Assembly: GCA_002633005.1 (NCBI GenBank)
Contig: NMRA01000126.1
Span: forward strand, 607,883-667,882
Reading direction: 5' to 3'
DNA length: 60,000 nt
Source: Phoronis australis
Lineage: Eukaryota > Phoronida > Phoronidae
Shown here: piece by piece, positions 28,001 through 39,100 of the stretch
Position numbering within the stretch: position 1 is the stretch's first letter
Layout of the letters: each line of letters starts with the position of its first letter
Notes under the pieces: model-generated
The model's database searches: none
Seen by the model: only the letters and a program-made list of their open reading frames with translations
What the model was told of the DNA's origin: nothing
Position numbers and translations under genes: made by a program

Positions 28001-28488
28001 GTAATCCTAGCTAATGACATCACTAAGATGATGAAGGAAGATGTATCGTCAGCACCATCTGAAGGTGTGTTTTTATGACATCATTTGTATCAGTGGTATT
28101 CAAAGTGTATACGTTTGGGTATTAAAAATATTGTTTGTTTCTTGTAAGTGATTTTGAAGTGTAGTCAGTTATGGTATTCAACACCAAGATTTCTATCTTT
28201 GTAGGAGTTTACGTTCATGGCTTATTCCTGGATGGTGCTGGATGGGATCGGCGCAATGCCCGCCTCGTTGAGCCTCCTGCCAAAGTCCTGTACTCACCCC
28301 TGCCAGTTGCCCATGTCTACGCCATTAACACTGAACGTCAGAAGACCAACACACTTTACGAGTGTCCTGTCTACAAGAAACCACAGCGAACCGATTTGAC
28401 CTACATCTTCCCGCTTTTCCTGAAAACTAACAAAGACCCAGATCACTGGATCCTGCGTGGTGTCGCTCTGTTGTGTGACACCAAATAG
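1..28488 (+). CDS. DNAH5/DNAH8: Axonemal dynein heavy chain, DNAH5/DNAH8 group, 3' half (33 exons, first partial)
   Basis: Motor subunit of the ciliary outer dynein arm; hydrolyses ATP to slide doublet microtubules. Exons: 1-12 (end only), 475-718, 1072-1349, 1846-1965, 2343-2483, 2962-3195, 3599-3841, 4446-4598, 5754-5988, 8360-8508, 8909-9063, 9735-9888, 10823-10987, 11480-11668, 12720-13373, 14078-14245, 14819-14956, 16279-16536, 16986-17180, 17649-17804, 18518-18700, 20128-20817, 21072-21239, 21772-21907, 22678-22817, 22973-23137, 23495-23689, 24174-24324, 24649-24917, 25250-25462, 26896-27024, 27938-28064, 28205-28488. I read GT/AG borders at each; they sum to 6891 nt, 2296 residues plus TAG, with no frameshift. 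About half of a usual ~4600-residue chain; the stem, linker and AAA1 lie upstream of the window. The end [10 protein letters not shown] is typical of the DNAH5/DNAH8 group. I lean to DNAH8 from the tail but cannot separate the two without a tree. Confidence 0.96.
475..4598 (+). other. Dynein exons for AAA2 (end) and AAA3
   Basis: The exon at 475-718 carries the AAA2 Walker B region ([20 protein letters not shown]) and the sensor stretch [17 protein letters not shown]3 follows. Its Walker A, GEPGTAKT (visible residues about 263-270), is split by the intron between 2483 and 2962, after GEP. Its Walker B, FIDDINMP, is at about residue 328. Key Lys, Thr and Asp residues are intact, so AAA3 should bind nucleotide. 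The next two exons (3599-3841, 4446-4598) complete AAA3, including the arginine-rich NLRDLSRIW segment. Confidence 0.93.
2069..2288. repeat. 44-bp tandem repeat, five copies
   Basis: The unit starts GGTTATCTCAACATGTGG and ends CTGTTGTTCATTAT. Five consecutive copies fill exactly 220 bp of the dynein intron between 1966 and 2342, and end 55 bp before the next exon. Copies differ at only a few positions (GGCTATTA, GGATAGTA, GGATATTA). The array reads open for about 100 codons on the + strand but is not a gene. Confidence 0.95.
5031..5098. repeat. Short tandem duplication, about 34 bp, two copies
   Basis: The phrase CAATTTTCATCCTACTTCAC with GTTCACATCATAGT is followed at once by a second copy differing in a few bases (TCAACC for TCATCC, ATCGTAG for ATCATAG). 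It lies in the dynein intron 4599-5753, which otherwise shows nothing recognisable. Confidence 0.6.
5989..8359 (+). other. Longest visible dynein intron, with a degenerate interspersed repeat
   Basis: No exon or RNA gene is seen. Three diverged stretches (about 6260-6370, 6470-6830 and 7330-7640) share a pattern: a TTTTTGTGAAATTTGGC-like phrase, then a short gap, then CCATTTTGGATAGATTT-like and TTTTGTGCCATCTATTGGTCA-like phrases. They look like copies of one old interspersed repeat or degenerate tandem unit. Boundaries are uncertain. Confidence 0.5.
10087..10448. mobile_element. Candidate hAT-like non-autonomous element
   Basis: The segment starts CAGGGTTTAGCG and ends CGAGCCCTG. The ends are inverted over about eight bases with one mismatch, in the CAGGG/CCCTG form common in hAT elements. 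AAATA occurs directly outside both ends. Base composition is visibly more GC-rich than the surrounding dynein intron (9889-10822). No transposase is encoded. The short inverted repeat makes this tentative. Confidence 0.4.
11669..12719 (+). other. Dynein intron, nothing recognised
   Basis: About 1.05 kb between two dynein exons. I see no conserved coding exon, RNA gene or clear repeat structure on either strand. The open frames here are short and lack any family signature. Confidence 0.6.
12720..16536 (+). other. Dynein stalk: coiled coil 1, microtubule-binding domain, coiled coil 2
   Basis: The 654-bp exon 12720-13373 encodes visible residues about 825-1042. It starts with the end of AAA4, then an Ala/Lys/Glu-rich coiled coil (outgoing stalk helix) and the start of the microtubule-binding domain, with the characteristic [13 protein letters not shown]. 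The exon 14078-14245 completes the binding domain ([20 protein letters not shown]). Exons 14819-14956 and 16279-16536 form the returning coiled coil and enter AAA5 ([19 protein letters not shown]). Gln, Ala, Lys and Glu repeats favour coiled coil over most of the two helices. Confidence 0.93.
14957..16278 (+). other. Dynein intron, nothing recognised
   Basis: About 1.3 kb of T-rich sequence between the two returning-stalk exons. No exon, inverted repeat or tandem array is obvious. A pyrimidine-rich tract precedes the acceptor at 16278. Confidence 0.6.
16876..16961. repeat. 19-bp tandem repeat, about 4.5 copies
   Basis: The unit TGTCTATCTGCGTACACTG is repeated head to tail, with the last copy changed to TGCATACACTG. 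It ends 25 bp before the exon at 16986, so it may abut the branch-point region of this dynein intron. Confidence 0.9.
17465..17545 (-). mobile_element. tRNA-like head of a SINE, minus strand
   Basis: Read on the minus strand there is an A-box match TGGCCTACTGGG (17534 down to 17523) and, 35 nt further, a B-box match GGTTCGAATCC (17488 down to 17478). Both fit the internal RNA polymerase III promoter of tRNA genes. No acceptor stem can be folded, so this is more likely the head of a tRNA-derived SINE, with an unidentified tail towards 17340, than a working tRNA gene. It sits in a dynein intron. Confidence 0.5.
18971..19012. repeat. (TA)n microsatellite
   Basis: A run of alternating T and A interrupted by a single G near its centre. 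It is largely self-complementary and could extrude as a cruciform. It lies 48 bp upstream of the hAT-like element at 19060. Confidence 0.9.
19060..19574. mobile_element. Non-autonomous hAT-like MITE with perfect terminal inverted repeats
   Basis: The 515-bp segment begins CAGGGCTTGGAAT and ends ATTCCAAGCCCTG, a perfect inverted pair. ATTAAT lies directly outside each end; it could be a target duplication, but it is itself a palindrome and so also extends the inverted repeat. The interior is GC-rich, with repeated TTTCCGCG phrases near the left end, unlike the AT-rich dynein intron around it. No transposase is encoded. CAGGG termini point to hAT. Confidence 0.75.
25771..25932. mobile_element. 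Foldback (palindromic) element
   Basis: A 162-bp near-palindrome in a dynein intron. Its outer 14 bases are perfect: TAGATTATTACATG at the left and CATGTAATAATCTA at the right. The arms continue through GTTATCCCCC/GGGGGATAAC and GAGCCC/GGGCTC to a centre near CATTAG (about 25849-25854). A transcript would fold into one long hairpin. Probably a palindromic MITE. Confidence 0.75.
26481..26582 (+). mobile_element. tRNA-like pol III promoter, probably SINE-derived
   Basis: A-box match TGGTGTAGTGG at 26487-26497 and B-box match GGTTCGACTCC at 26530-26540, on the + strand. The 5' end does not pair with any downstream acceptor stem, so I do not call a tRNA gene. Just downstream is the perfect 16-bp palindrome ATCTCACTAGTGAGAT. 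It may belong to a larger insertion bounded by a 13-bp direct repeat (ATGTTAGTTACAT at 25753-25765 and 26648-26660). Confidence 0.5.
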
Positions 28489-29495
28489 GCAATGAGTGAA
28501 AAGCAAACAAGACCTGCTCAATATTAAGACAACTTTCTCTGTCATGTGATTGTACTTTGCTTCGTGATACCATGTTAAATTGTGATGAAAACAATTTCTT
28601 TTCTGCTCCTTTTTGTGATAATCGTGGCTTTGTGTGGCATTTATATCCCTATAGTAACATAATTACTTATTGTAATTACCATAATAGGCTTATGGCTTCG
28701 GTTATTAGCTGGTCCTAATACATGTGATGAAATTTTTGTAGCAGTTGCTGTTTTGTACCAAGTCATAATGGATCAAATAATCAAAATACTCAGACAATCT
28801 GTTTAAAACAATAAGACATTTCAAATGTGATAATTTCTAAAATGTTTTATTGTGTAGTGGTTTTAATTGAAAATGATCAAACAATTCAAAGTTTAGTTTA
28901 TGTCTGTGGTTTTGAGCAGGATCAGAATGTTTCTGTAAGATGAGATTTGAAAGATATTTTATGAAATTATTGATGAATATTTTTATTTATGTTTAAGTGA
29001 CAAGTTTGCTCATTCACTGCTGAACCATTAAATTTTTGTTGAGAATCAGTTTTTCCATGCCAAGTGCGGATCCAGACCTGTTGTGAACCCCGTCCTGCTC
29101 AGTTGTTAGCATTTCAGTAATATAGAAATCTCCAAGTGTCTCAGTGTTTGTTGAATACCTCTAGAAATCTTTCTAGGTCCGCACTTGTGTTAAATTGCTT
29201 TATTGAAAATTATTTCTTCCAATATATATACATATGTATTCAGTTTTGGTTGTTATGGTGATTCTGAATGTTTGTGAAATGCATAATATCAATGATGAAA
29301 ATATGTTCCATCGAGTGTGAAGCTTTTTGTGCATATTTTGGGATGTGGGTCCGAACCTTTGTCATGTTTGATTTTTGCATTATCTTAGAATGCTTTTGGT
29401 TTTATGTGTTGCAGTGTTTATTTAGGCGACAGGTTCTGTGTTAAAAATAATAAAAGTGTGACTTTAAGTGTAATAAATACAATGTGAAATAAAGG
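28489..29495 (+). terminator. Dynein 3' UTR with clustered polyadenylation signals
   Basis: About 1 kb of AT-rich sequence follows the dynein stop codon. AATAAA occurs at 29449-29454, 29472-29477 and 29488-29493, so the transcript probably ends close to 29.5 kb. The actual cleavage site cannot be seen. A 127-bp inverted-repeat element (29061-29187) lies inside this UTR. Confidence 0.6.
29061..29187. mobile_element. Small inverted-repeat element in the dynein 3' UTR
   Basis: Starts CAAGTGCGGATCCAGA and ends TCTAGGTCCGCACTTG; the ends are inverted over 16 positions with two mismatches. 127 bp long. No target-site duplication is seen. If the UTR is transcribed this far, the ends could pair. Confidence 0.45.
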
Positions 29496-29499
29496 ACAA

Positions 29500-32400
29500 A
29501 CTTATTTTTATGTACCAGTTCCAGAAGGTTAAAATGCTTTGTAACAATATATTAATATATTTTTAGATTTATTCCCTTCTGACAAATAAGTTTGAAATGT
29601 TTCGTGAATATGGAAAGTGGAAATGCGATTTTGATGATTGAATTGTTCAAGGATTCTAAATTTGTCAGGCACATGGCAACACAAGAGACGCTAGGTGGCG
29701 CTTCACGTAAGCAAGGTATGAAGCGTTGCGCTACCGATCCCGTTATAAAATTCATACTCGTTGAAATACAGGTTACCTGGCTTATTTGGCATCCCTTAAT
29801 TCGATTACATGACCTTCCGTTTCAATGAAGAAATTTGAAATGAAGTCGTCATGTAGACTTCGTTTTGACTATACGCCTTGCGCATGTTCAGTTGATAGGT
29901 ACCACTAGTATTTACCCCTTCATGGTCAATTCTTCGTGACAAAATGTCTGCTTAGGAAACATTAACGAACACCTTCGGGAGATGCTGAAAATTTTTTTTA
30001 GTGTGAGGTTTAATTGCCCCATAGATCATAGACAACAGAATGTAATGTACCGTAGTTAATGGTTGCCTGCAACTTGGCATTTAGTCTTTGCAGCAGAATG
30101 CAACCTTTTTACTGGCCGCCGCCACTATTTTATCAGCGCAGGAACCGGATTCTTTCTGTTACGAAATATGGAGTAACTAGCTGCTACCCGTGCTTTTGCA
30201 CGTCACTCAGGCCATTAAGCCGACGGATTGACGTCACAAGTAGCGGGTTTTTCCGTAGATAAGCCCATGGGCGTGTATTCGGAAAATTAAAAATTTCAAG
30301 CATTTCAGTAACACCAAATAAACGCCCGGGCGATTATTCGGAAAGGGGGCGAGTAAACGGAATGTCATAGCCTCGGCTGATATGAAAATACCAGCGATTT
30401 TTTAGCATAAAACTGTTTTCTAAGTTTAAGTTAATAAATACATAGTTAGCCAACACTTTGTTCGTGTTTATAAATGATAATTGCTCCAAATAACTGAATT
30501 AGTGACTAAAAGGTGACGCTAAGAGGGATTTTAAGAGGACATTTTCCGAATAAACGCCCCACTCACCTGACACCAGAAGTTGTAACACCAAATAAACGCT
30601 CGTGGGCGTTTATTCGGCATAATTTTCCGAATAAACGTTCAAGGTTGTTTCATCAGGTGGGCTTATCTATGAAAAACCCTGGTACGAAACCGACCAGCCT
30701 CCCTGCTAAGTTATGGGCGAGAAAATGGCACAGGAGAAAAAAAGAACACTTGGAATCTAAATAAAGGCGAAGTACACTACCTGTGACAAAGGCGGTGCCG
30801 AAATGGGTGTGTAGTGGAGCAGAAGACAGACGGACTCCGTGTGAGCTTTCTCTTTGATATTATAGATATTTGGTACATTCATGACATTTTCAAAAACTGA
30901 CTGAAAGAAAGTCAACCATGACAGCTGGTTTATTTAGTAATATTTCCTCAACAAATAAAATATAGCAAGTTTTCCACTAAATCTTTATATTTTTGTAATG
31001 CGGAATTTGATGAAGCCGGAAAACTGTTTCTATAGTACAGCCCTAGCCCGTAACTGGTCATGCTTAAGTCGTCACTCAGATAGTTGTTGTCAAGCCCGGT
31101 GACGGATTAAGCAACGTAGCTTGAATTGGACGCAGTCACGTTTAGTAACCACACCCTCGTTACCAAGGATAACAGTTCGAAAATCAAACTTATCTTTAAA
31201 TATTTGGCCTAATTACCAACTCAAAAACACATTTTGCAAACCTCCACGATCGGGGGAGGCCCTGGCTTTGTTATTACGTAACTACGTTTTTCCGCAAAAC
31301 TGATTTTTCACGGTGATCACCGTAACTTCAGTCCACACTGAGAGAGGAATTTTAAGCATGAAGATTGCTGAATTTGTAAAAACAATAGCAGAAGACTGAA
31401 AACAGCAATGCATGATCTCCATTGTGATTGTGAAAGATATGCCCCCTACGTCATTAACTAATCAGAAAATTGTGTGCTTGAATTAAAGGCAAATCTCAAC
31501 TTGTATTTGTCAGTCTATTTTGTCGTCTTAGAAAGACCATTCGCTAGACTGTCTTTTATTTACATACAGTGAGTGAGCGGGAGGAATCCTAAGTATTAAC
31601 AACATAGCCACTGTCTGGATTGTGCCTTTAATACTTATCCAAAAGAGACGTCGTTTTGAACAAAAGGAATGCATGTTAACCTAGCATTTTGCCATGTATA
31701 GCTGGCTCAAAATGGAAATCGAAATAGCCGTTTTGCTCTCATGGAATCGGTCTCATAATACTCACCCTTAGGCTACCGCGATAAGATTTTATTTTCGTTG
31801 CCAACAAGAACATGGAAACCATCAGCTAACGTTACTGGGTTTCATTTGGCGTTGACAAACCCCAAAAATGTCAATTCGAAAATGGCTCATGTACACATTT
31901 CCCGCCGTAACTTGAGGGCCCATTCAACGTGGAAATGTGTTTGAACTCCAAGTACTTAGGTTTCGAATTCAAATGACAACTGAACAGCGGCGAAATGTCC
32001 CTGTTGAAATGTGTAATACGCGACGGTAACATTACATTACTAATCGACGTAGCAAATTTGACTCTTTCTTTTCAATCACTTGAAAATGATCAGAAAAAAA
32101 CAGCCCGAAAATCTACCATTTTCACTTACGACCGTGCATTATTCGTGAACTACTATGCAACTAGACAACAAAAAATACATCCACGTGGACAAAACAAAGC
32201 CCACTGCACAACACTAAGTTCTATACTGATAAAACGACGAAATTCGTTTTCTTTTTACGTCCAGGATGTAATCACCGAACTCAGACCGTGGTCTAAACTC
32301 AGCCAACCATGCCGCATCAGTTGAGTACAAATTTCTAAGTACTCGAAATGTGCCACACAATCGATCCATTATGGAGTTGTGGTCTAAATCCTGTACTCCA

Positions 32401-33122
32401 AACAGGACTCTAAAGCATAGCACTTTTTAAGTAAAAAATCCACTCAAATCATGCAACGTGATTGATTAAATTTCGAGTCTACGTTCGGAGATTAGACACT
32501 GAACCATGATCAACAAATTCTGTTGCTATGCACACATTATAAACACGATGTGAATGTATGTTATCTCTTAATTTATTTTCGATACCTGTAACAAACATAA
32601 CTTTATACAAACAATTTGCCGAACTTAATCGGCCGGTGCGTTTTGGACACCAGATCAATGAATATCAGACAGTACAGTACTGGCTTCCGTCGCGGTATTG
32701 AGCCATTTGAAGTCAACAAAAATGCTCCAACGTTGTCAAAGATAATGAAACGAGACAACATAGCTCATTGTGATCTCTTGTTCTAATATACAGATAGTCC
32801 TCAGATTTGTTCTAAGTCAGTGCTACCGCTATTTTAGTGGCAAAAGATATATTTACACAAACGTGTCATAAACATGTTAGGTTATAAATTATTGGAAAGC
32901 ACATACGTTACATATCCTGCTGTCGTCACTTTCACCCCCCCCCCAGCCAATCCGTACCTCTTTTGTCAGCCTTAACTGATTTTCGCCCGCGACACTGTAA
33001 TATGAAATGATTCGATGGGCAAGCCTTGCCCCCATTTTTAAAGCCCTGAATAGTGATTAGTTGAACTTATTTTATCATCTCATTTCATAAATATGCGGAA
33101 GTCTTAGCATTGAGACTGGGAC
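29500..33122. other. Gap between the convergent dynein and CUB genes; no gene recognised
   Basis: Open frames here are short and resemble no family known to me. The longest (31995-32324, 109 codons) has no motif, no splice context and average base composition. The stretch holds one MITE (30244-30685) and otherwise unassigned sequence. Confidence 0.6.
30244..30685. mobile_element. MITE with roughly 25-50 bp terminal inverted repeats
   Basis: The left end reads GGGTTTTTCCGTAGATAAGC; the right end is the inverse of a close variant (GGGTTTTTCATAGATAAGC). Inside, AATAAACGCCC/GGGCG-TATTCGG modules recur at both ends and are themselves inverted. About 440 bp with no coding capacity. Target duplication not resolved, so superfamily unknown. 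Confidence 0.55.
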
Positions 33123-36100
33123 CTATGACAAGAGGTTGAGAGGTAAATCCGTCTGTTTTCTCATGTTTCCACGTATTGGCGGAAGTGTAATTCCACTGAG
33201 ATTGTTTAGAGGTGGAAGTGTGCCCGGATGCACTTGTCCCGCGGGATTCAGTGGGGAGAGTTTCTTTGACCGTCCGTGACTCTTTATATGCACAGAGTCG
33301 GCTCGGTTATGGGGAGCGTTCAAAAGTGTTTTGTTAGTGTCCGCTGGAATGCGCCTACGATCGATTCTAGCAGAACCTGGTCTGGCACTCGTAGGCCGCA
33401 GTGGCGGAGGTGTCACGGGGCGAGCCTCCATGTCCGGCTGAGACTCCAAGTCCGTATCTCCTTCGTCATCAGTCACAATATTTAACGAAGGCGATCGATC
33501 ACGATCTGGCGGTGGTAACAGTTTTTCAACGGGATCGTAGTAACGAACTTTGGCAGATCCTACTCGACTAGCCAAAGTACCATTTCCAGCAGCAAGCCTT
33601 TGGAGAGTTTGTTGGCTTGGTATTTGACCATATGTTTGGTTTTGCTGCGCCACAAATTCGTTTTCTATACTCGACGAGTCTTGGGGTCGCCTGGTTGACA
33701 GACGCTCTGTTTTGTGAAGAGTAGGCACCGCATGGTTAGTGCGCTTGTTCGACTGATGAACCATAGCAGGACTTGAATGTCGTGGGGTTTGGGGTCTTTG
33801 ACTTAAGGTACGCAACTTTCTCGTACGCGGCGATGGAGTTGGTGCCTTTGTCTGATACTTAGTTGCGGAAGGCGTAATCTTGTTGGCTGTTTTGTTTCGC
33901 TGATAGTGTCGATAGCCGCAGAAAATTGTAACGCACAATCCAACTATGAATATGATCCCTGCGACGGTTCCCCCAATGGATATCCCAATAACAGCTGAAA
34001 GTATTCAAAAGTGAATTAAGATTTACGTAGAACACTCAAAAGGAGTTACTCAATGAAAGATTGATATAGTTCATTATTTGGAGGCTTCTACATTTTCTAA
34101 ACAAGACACGCCAGCCAATCGAGCGCATGGTACTCATTTACCCTACAAATCAATGTAAGATATACAACGTTGGGTAATTAGTTCCAGCCACTCATAAAGA
34201 AGAGACAGGAATGGTTAAAAATTTGTTTTACATGTGTCAGTGGTTGTGAAAATAACTAGAATATGCATAAGCATTTTACGAATTGGAATGGAGTTTTTAG
34301 TACAGAGTCAACAATTTACGTACCAGTAACGTTTTCGGCCTTCACTCTGAGGCCTTTCTCAAACTAATGATGACGTGAGCGGCTGGGACGTGTAACGTTG
34401 TCCTGGCCGGGTGGGGACATCTGATGGATGCGGTTTCGTAACGCTTTAAGTAGGCATATCACTACCCTCTGAAACAGCGCCTATACTTTCGTAGTACTGT
34501 GAAAGAGCGTAGCGTATCATTGGGTTGTATGTTTGATAGAACGTACTGCTCAATGTCTCTATTCATGCAGGAGCCTTGTTTTAATGTGTAAACTTTACTT
34601 CTGGTATCCATCTAGTGCTTATGTTTGTGTCCCGGAACAAAATTTTGCCACTGTATCAATCGATGACATGATTAAACTGTATAGTATGATCAGTGACTGC
34701 CGAGCTGTGGTGTCGGACTCAGAAGTCTGCTTCCGGTTATGTGTACGTGTAGGGAACGGCGTTCCTCAGACTCCATATCATAATTTGGAAAGACGAATCC
34801 CGAGTTTCCTACCAGTCTCACAGATATAGATGCTATCACAGTTCGCGCAGAGTATCTGATAAACCACACAGGTGTTATCCTCAAATCAGGCTACGTTTGT
34901 CCTTGGCTTGCACAATAAAATTTCTGAGAGTCTTGACTGGTGTTGCAGCACTAGAAATGTTATAGAATTAAAAAACGCGGGCACTCTTCTGTGACACCTT
35001 TGAGGTGTAGTAAAACTACATTCCCGGTGGTGTCCTCCTTCGGCTTGCCTCTAACAGTTCTACGTCTATCTAATTTTCGAAATGGCAACTTGGGGTAACC
35101 GCAAACGACAAGACCATTCTCAATGTGCTGGCGCTCAGTGATTTTATCGAAGGGATCGAAACTACATTGTCACAGCTGTTAAAGGATACCTATAACTCCT
35201 AACTTTTGGTGTAACGAATAATGAGATGAGAAATTCAAATATTGGTCAGTATGAGACGTTTTCCGATACACCAGAAGTTTAACCGATCCATCGTGGCGTC
35301 ACTTCTGACAATAAGGGTGTCTAGAAAAGGGATAATACCATCCGATTTCATCTCGTACTATGTAAACTTAATGCTGCCCAATTTGTTTACCTGGTTCAGA
35401 TGGTACGTCTGTCAGACAATAGACTTGATCACTCCGCACAACCTCCAGGACATGGTCCACATAACGTTTCTACAGTCAGAGCCTTCAGTGGGGCACTGAC
35501 TAATTGGGCTTGTTTCTCCAAGTGCCCAACTAAAAAGATTGGCAAGGAGAGGAGAGACAGGGCTATCCATGGCTGTGCCAAACCTCCGCTGTCCATAATA
35601 CACATGCCTTGGTGAGCACAATATCCAAAAAACGTATAATGTCACTGACAGCAAGAAAGGTCCTCACGTGGAGACTAGTATCCTCGGCCATTCGTGACCG
35701 ATTGACTGATTGTGAACACTAAGACTGACCGCATCGTGCGAAATAAAAAGTATCTCCGTCCTAAACATATACCTGAGCAATGTCCTCCGCAAAGGAAATC
35801 GTATTGGGATTTTCCACATAAAAACAAGGCTCGTCCATGAATAGAGACATTGCGCAGTACGTTCTATTACACATATATAACCCAGTGATACTTAACGTTA
35901 CGAGACGTCCGTCAGACGACCCAACGCAGGATGACGTCACATGTCCCAGCCTCTCACATCATCATTACTTTGTGAAAAGCCTCATACTGAAGAGCGAAAA
36001 CGTTAACTAGGTACTAGTACGTAAATCGTTGACTGTGTATCAAGAACTTTATTGCAATTATATATCCAGTCAAATGAACCTGTTTGATCATACTACGAGT

Positions 36101-39100
36101 TGGTTACAAACCCCGAAATCTGTGACCTATCAATCAATTGAGATAAAAAGAAACCATTTTACCCCATGATGTGACTCAAAAGGTTAGGTAGTATAAAATA
36201 TGAACCAATGGCGTCAGATATTTTCTTCATTGTGGTTGGATGTAACCTGAAATTGCTTAGACATGTGGCACACGGAGTGGGCTCCATTAAGTTCTGGTAA
36301 CGGTTAGGCAGATTCTAACCATTGGAACTCAGGACACAAAGTGAACGTTTAACGAAACAAGATCAACAGCACTTGTTGACACATTCATTCCTTACTTTCA
36401 GTGTTAAGACCACTTGCAGCTGTGGTCACAGCTTCTTCTACCACCGCCCACTCCAGGCGAAACCCGTTGAACCGTAAAAATCCATCGGTGTGGAAATATA
36501 CACGGGCAACGTGGGTGTTGGTCGTCACACCATCCGGGATACCGTCTTCAGAATACTTCCGCAGACTTGTTGAAATGTTTTGTAAGAAATCCATAATCTA
36601 TAAATTAGAAAACACGTCTAGGTTAGGCCTATGTACCGTATCTCGCCGAGATTAATCGTCTAGAAAAAGTCGATTTTTGCAGGACGTCAATAACTAGTTC
36701 ACCAATCAAAACGTGACTTGCGATTGTTGATGCTATCGGATGTGTAAATGTAAACGGATTGGAAACGCACGTACCAAACAATTTCCGTGCTGGCAAGTGC
36801 ACGAACTCCATTGACTAAGGCCTACACGGGAAGGTAGCCTACTCAACATAGCATACGATCACATTTTTAAGCATTGAGACTATTTTGGTTTAACTGTTGT
36901 ACGGCGTTGCGCATTTTTCTTCAAATGTTGCGACAGTCAAACTGTTATTAACGATTAGTACGTCGGGAGAAAGTAGCCCATGACCGCTACTCTCTAATAG
37001 ATAGGGGGCACCAGCTGAGAGGTTTATACTTATTAGGGTTAAGGGTAAAACAGCGTCAAGACCGAATAAGTGTTTCAAGTCTACTTCATCAGTGGCCACA
37101 ATTTTAGAAAAAAGAAAGGAAAATATTAAGACGGACGCCGGGCCTATTGATACGATCTATAGCAAGAGGAAAACCCGTAGGGTATGCTACCTAGTATCAG
37201 TAACTGAAACCCAACCAGAGGTAACTGTGTTACATCTTTAACTACCCGCGCTGCTCGGTGGGCTGCACGTGGCTAGGTCTACATACTCCCTCCATATATG
37301 CGTCTCGTGGGTTTTGGCTTCGCAGGAGGTCTAATTCTTTTCCAGTATCCTTTTACACAGGCCAAGTGTAGTACAAAATGAATCCATAGGTCTATCATAA
37401 TTTCAAAACGCTAAATTTAAACTGCATAACGGACATGCGACATCACGCGTTTCAAAACAGTCGCTTGCCCTGACAGGGAGGGTTAACCTGAAAATCAAGT
37501 ATCCAAAGAGAACTTATAAGACGATTTGAGCAACAGGGACTGGTAGATATAGACATTGGCAAATCATCGGTGTACAAGACTACAAATGAATTAGTCTTCA
37601 TAAAACGGAACATGTCGGTCACATCACGTAGTCTATAATCAAGCCTCAAAAGATCTCATTGCTGACCGGGTTTCGAACCTGCATACCATAAATAGAGTAC
37701 AAGCACTGCGCGATTAGGGCTGGCATGACACCTAGACCCACCACCCTTACAATTCACCCAATATTTAATATTGTTCCTTAAGCATTCAGAAATTGATGAC
37801 AATAATATATTATTGAGACATCGTGACCACTTAACGGTCCATTACCCGCATTAACAGTGGTGACACTAAACTGTCAATTAAGGTAATCTATCAACTGATA
37901 TATAATTGAAATGTTAAATCTCCAATGTTTTTATATACCATTCATTCTCAAAACGTAACACTGCAAGTTAACGATACAATCGGTACCAGCACATGCCATT
38001 CACAAGGTACAGGTTCCCCAAGACTTACCATAAAATAAGCAGTGTGCTATGCATGCTAGGTGAATGGATGTAAGTTAGGCAGAAAAGACTCTCATGGTGT
38101 CCGAAGTTCTTGGAGTTCAAATAGCACGCGTCCTGTAGATGCAAGAACCTCGCAAAAGCGAAACGTCACGGAAGATTTCGCGAGATATCGCCACGCAAGC
38201 GAAGCACATGGCCACTCTAGTTTCCTTCGTGAGATTCTTGCATCTACCGAACTCAGAGAAATGATGAAGTGTATTTTAAAACATACTTTTTAGTTACAAA
38301 GCTTATTTTCAAATAATTTATGAAAACATTTAAATTTAAGTAATTTTTGAAAATCGTTATATTTAGGATGTACTAAAACCAATTGACTAGTCTACGTTTT
38401 TATATTTTTTTTAAAGGGATACCAAAAAGTATTTTTCTAAGTGGAGTTCGGAGTTTATCTTCGTTGACAACAAGCTCAAATCAGAATAGTTCTACAATGA
38501 GGTATTTGACGATATTGATTTCAAATTACAAAACGCACAGAACTCAGACCCAACATATCTAATTTCAAACATCCAATGAGGATTCTAGTTATCTACTCTG
38601 TCCACTGAGTACTGCAACAACCGTCGTGAGCAAAGCTGATGATGATAATAATGCAGTCGAACACGTGCGTTACGATGAACATGGTTCGTAACATGCGCTC
38701 TCTCATGTTCCATTACACAAGTCCCGTTTTTACACAATACGTACCCTTTCTGCACTTCGTTTTCAACTATCACATGGTTAAAATGTCCCAGTTTCAATGT
38801 CTTAGGCCCAGCGTAAACAATGAGCTTTAAGTTGGCTGCCTCAAATGAAAGATAGCTGAGATGACGCCAAGACGAGAACAATTAAATGAACTAGCGGCTG
38901 GTATTTTCGGACCTTAACTTGAGCAGTCACCTCATCGTTCACCAAGCCTGTCAGTTGAGTTTGTAGCTCTTCGTCTGGGTTGGCTCTTACATTGGGTACC
39001 TTCACCGACTTGACAGCAATTCAGTGCAAGCGTGTCTCAAGAAAATAGATTGTACACGCAGCAAAAAGCAATGGACTAGACTACTTCCTTGAGACTAGTC

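Larger units (their letters stand above)
21072..28488 (+). other. Dynein exons for AAA6 and C-terminal domain
   Basis: AAA6 is recognised by [38 protein letters not shown] and [19 protein letters not shown] (exons 21072-22817). The C-terminal domain starts with [20 protein letters not shown] and contains [68 protein letters not shown] and [20 protein letters not shown]. It ends at TAG 28486-28488. The domain is full length and every motif expected of a DNAH5/8-type chain is present in order. Confidence 0.93.

Noticed and set aside
1-28488. Dynein as a pseudogene
   Set aside because: All visible splice sites and phases fit, no internal stops, Walker motifs of AAA3 and AAA4 intact.
31995-32324. 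109-codon open frame as a host gene
   Set aside because: No motif, no splice context and no neighbour support; such lengths occur by chance in this much sequence.
35412-35654. 80-codon frame with an RT motif as an active reverse transcriptase
   Set aside because: The RT is broken over several frames and the YVDD motif reads YVDH, so it is a relic.
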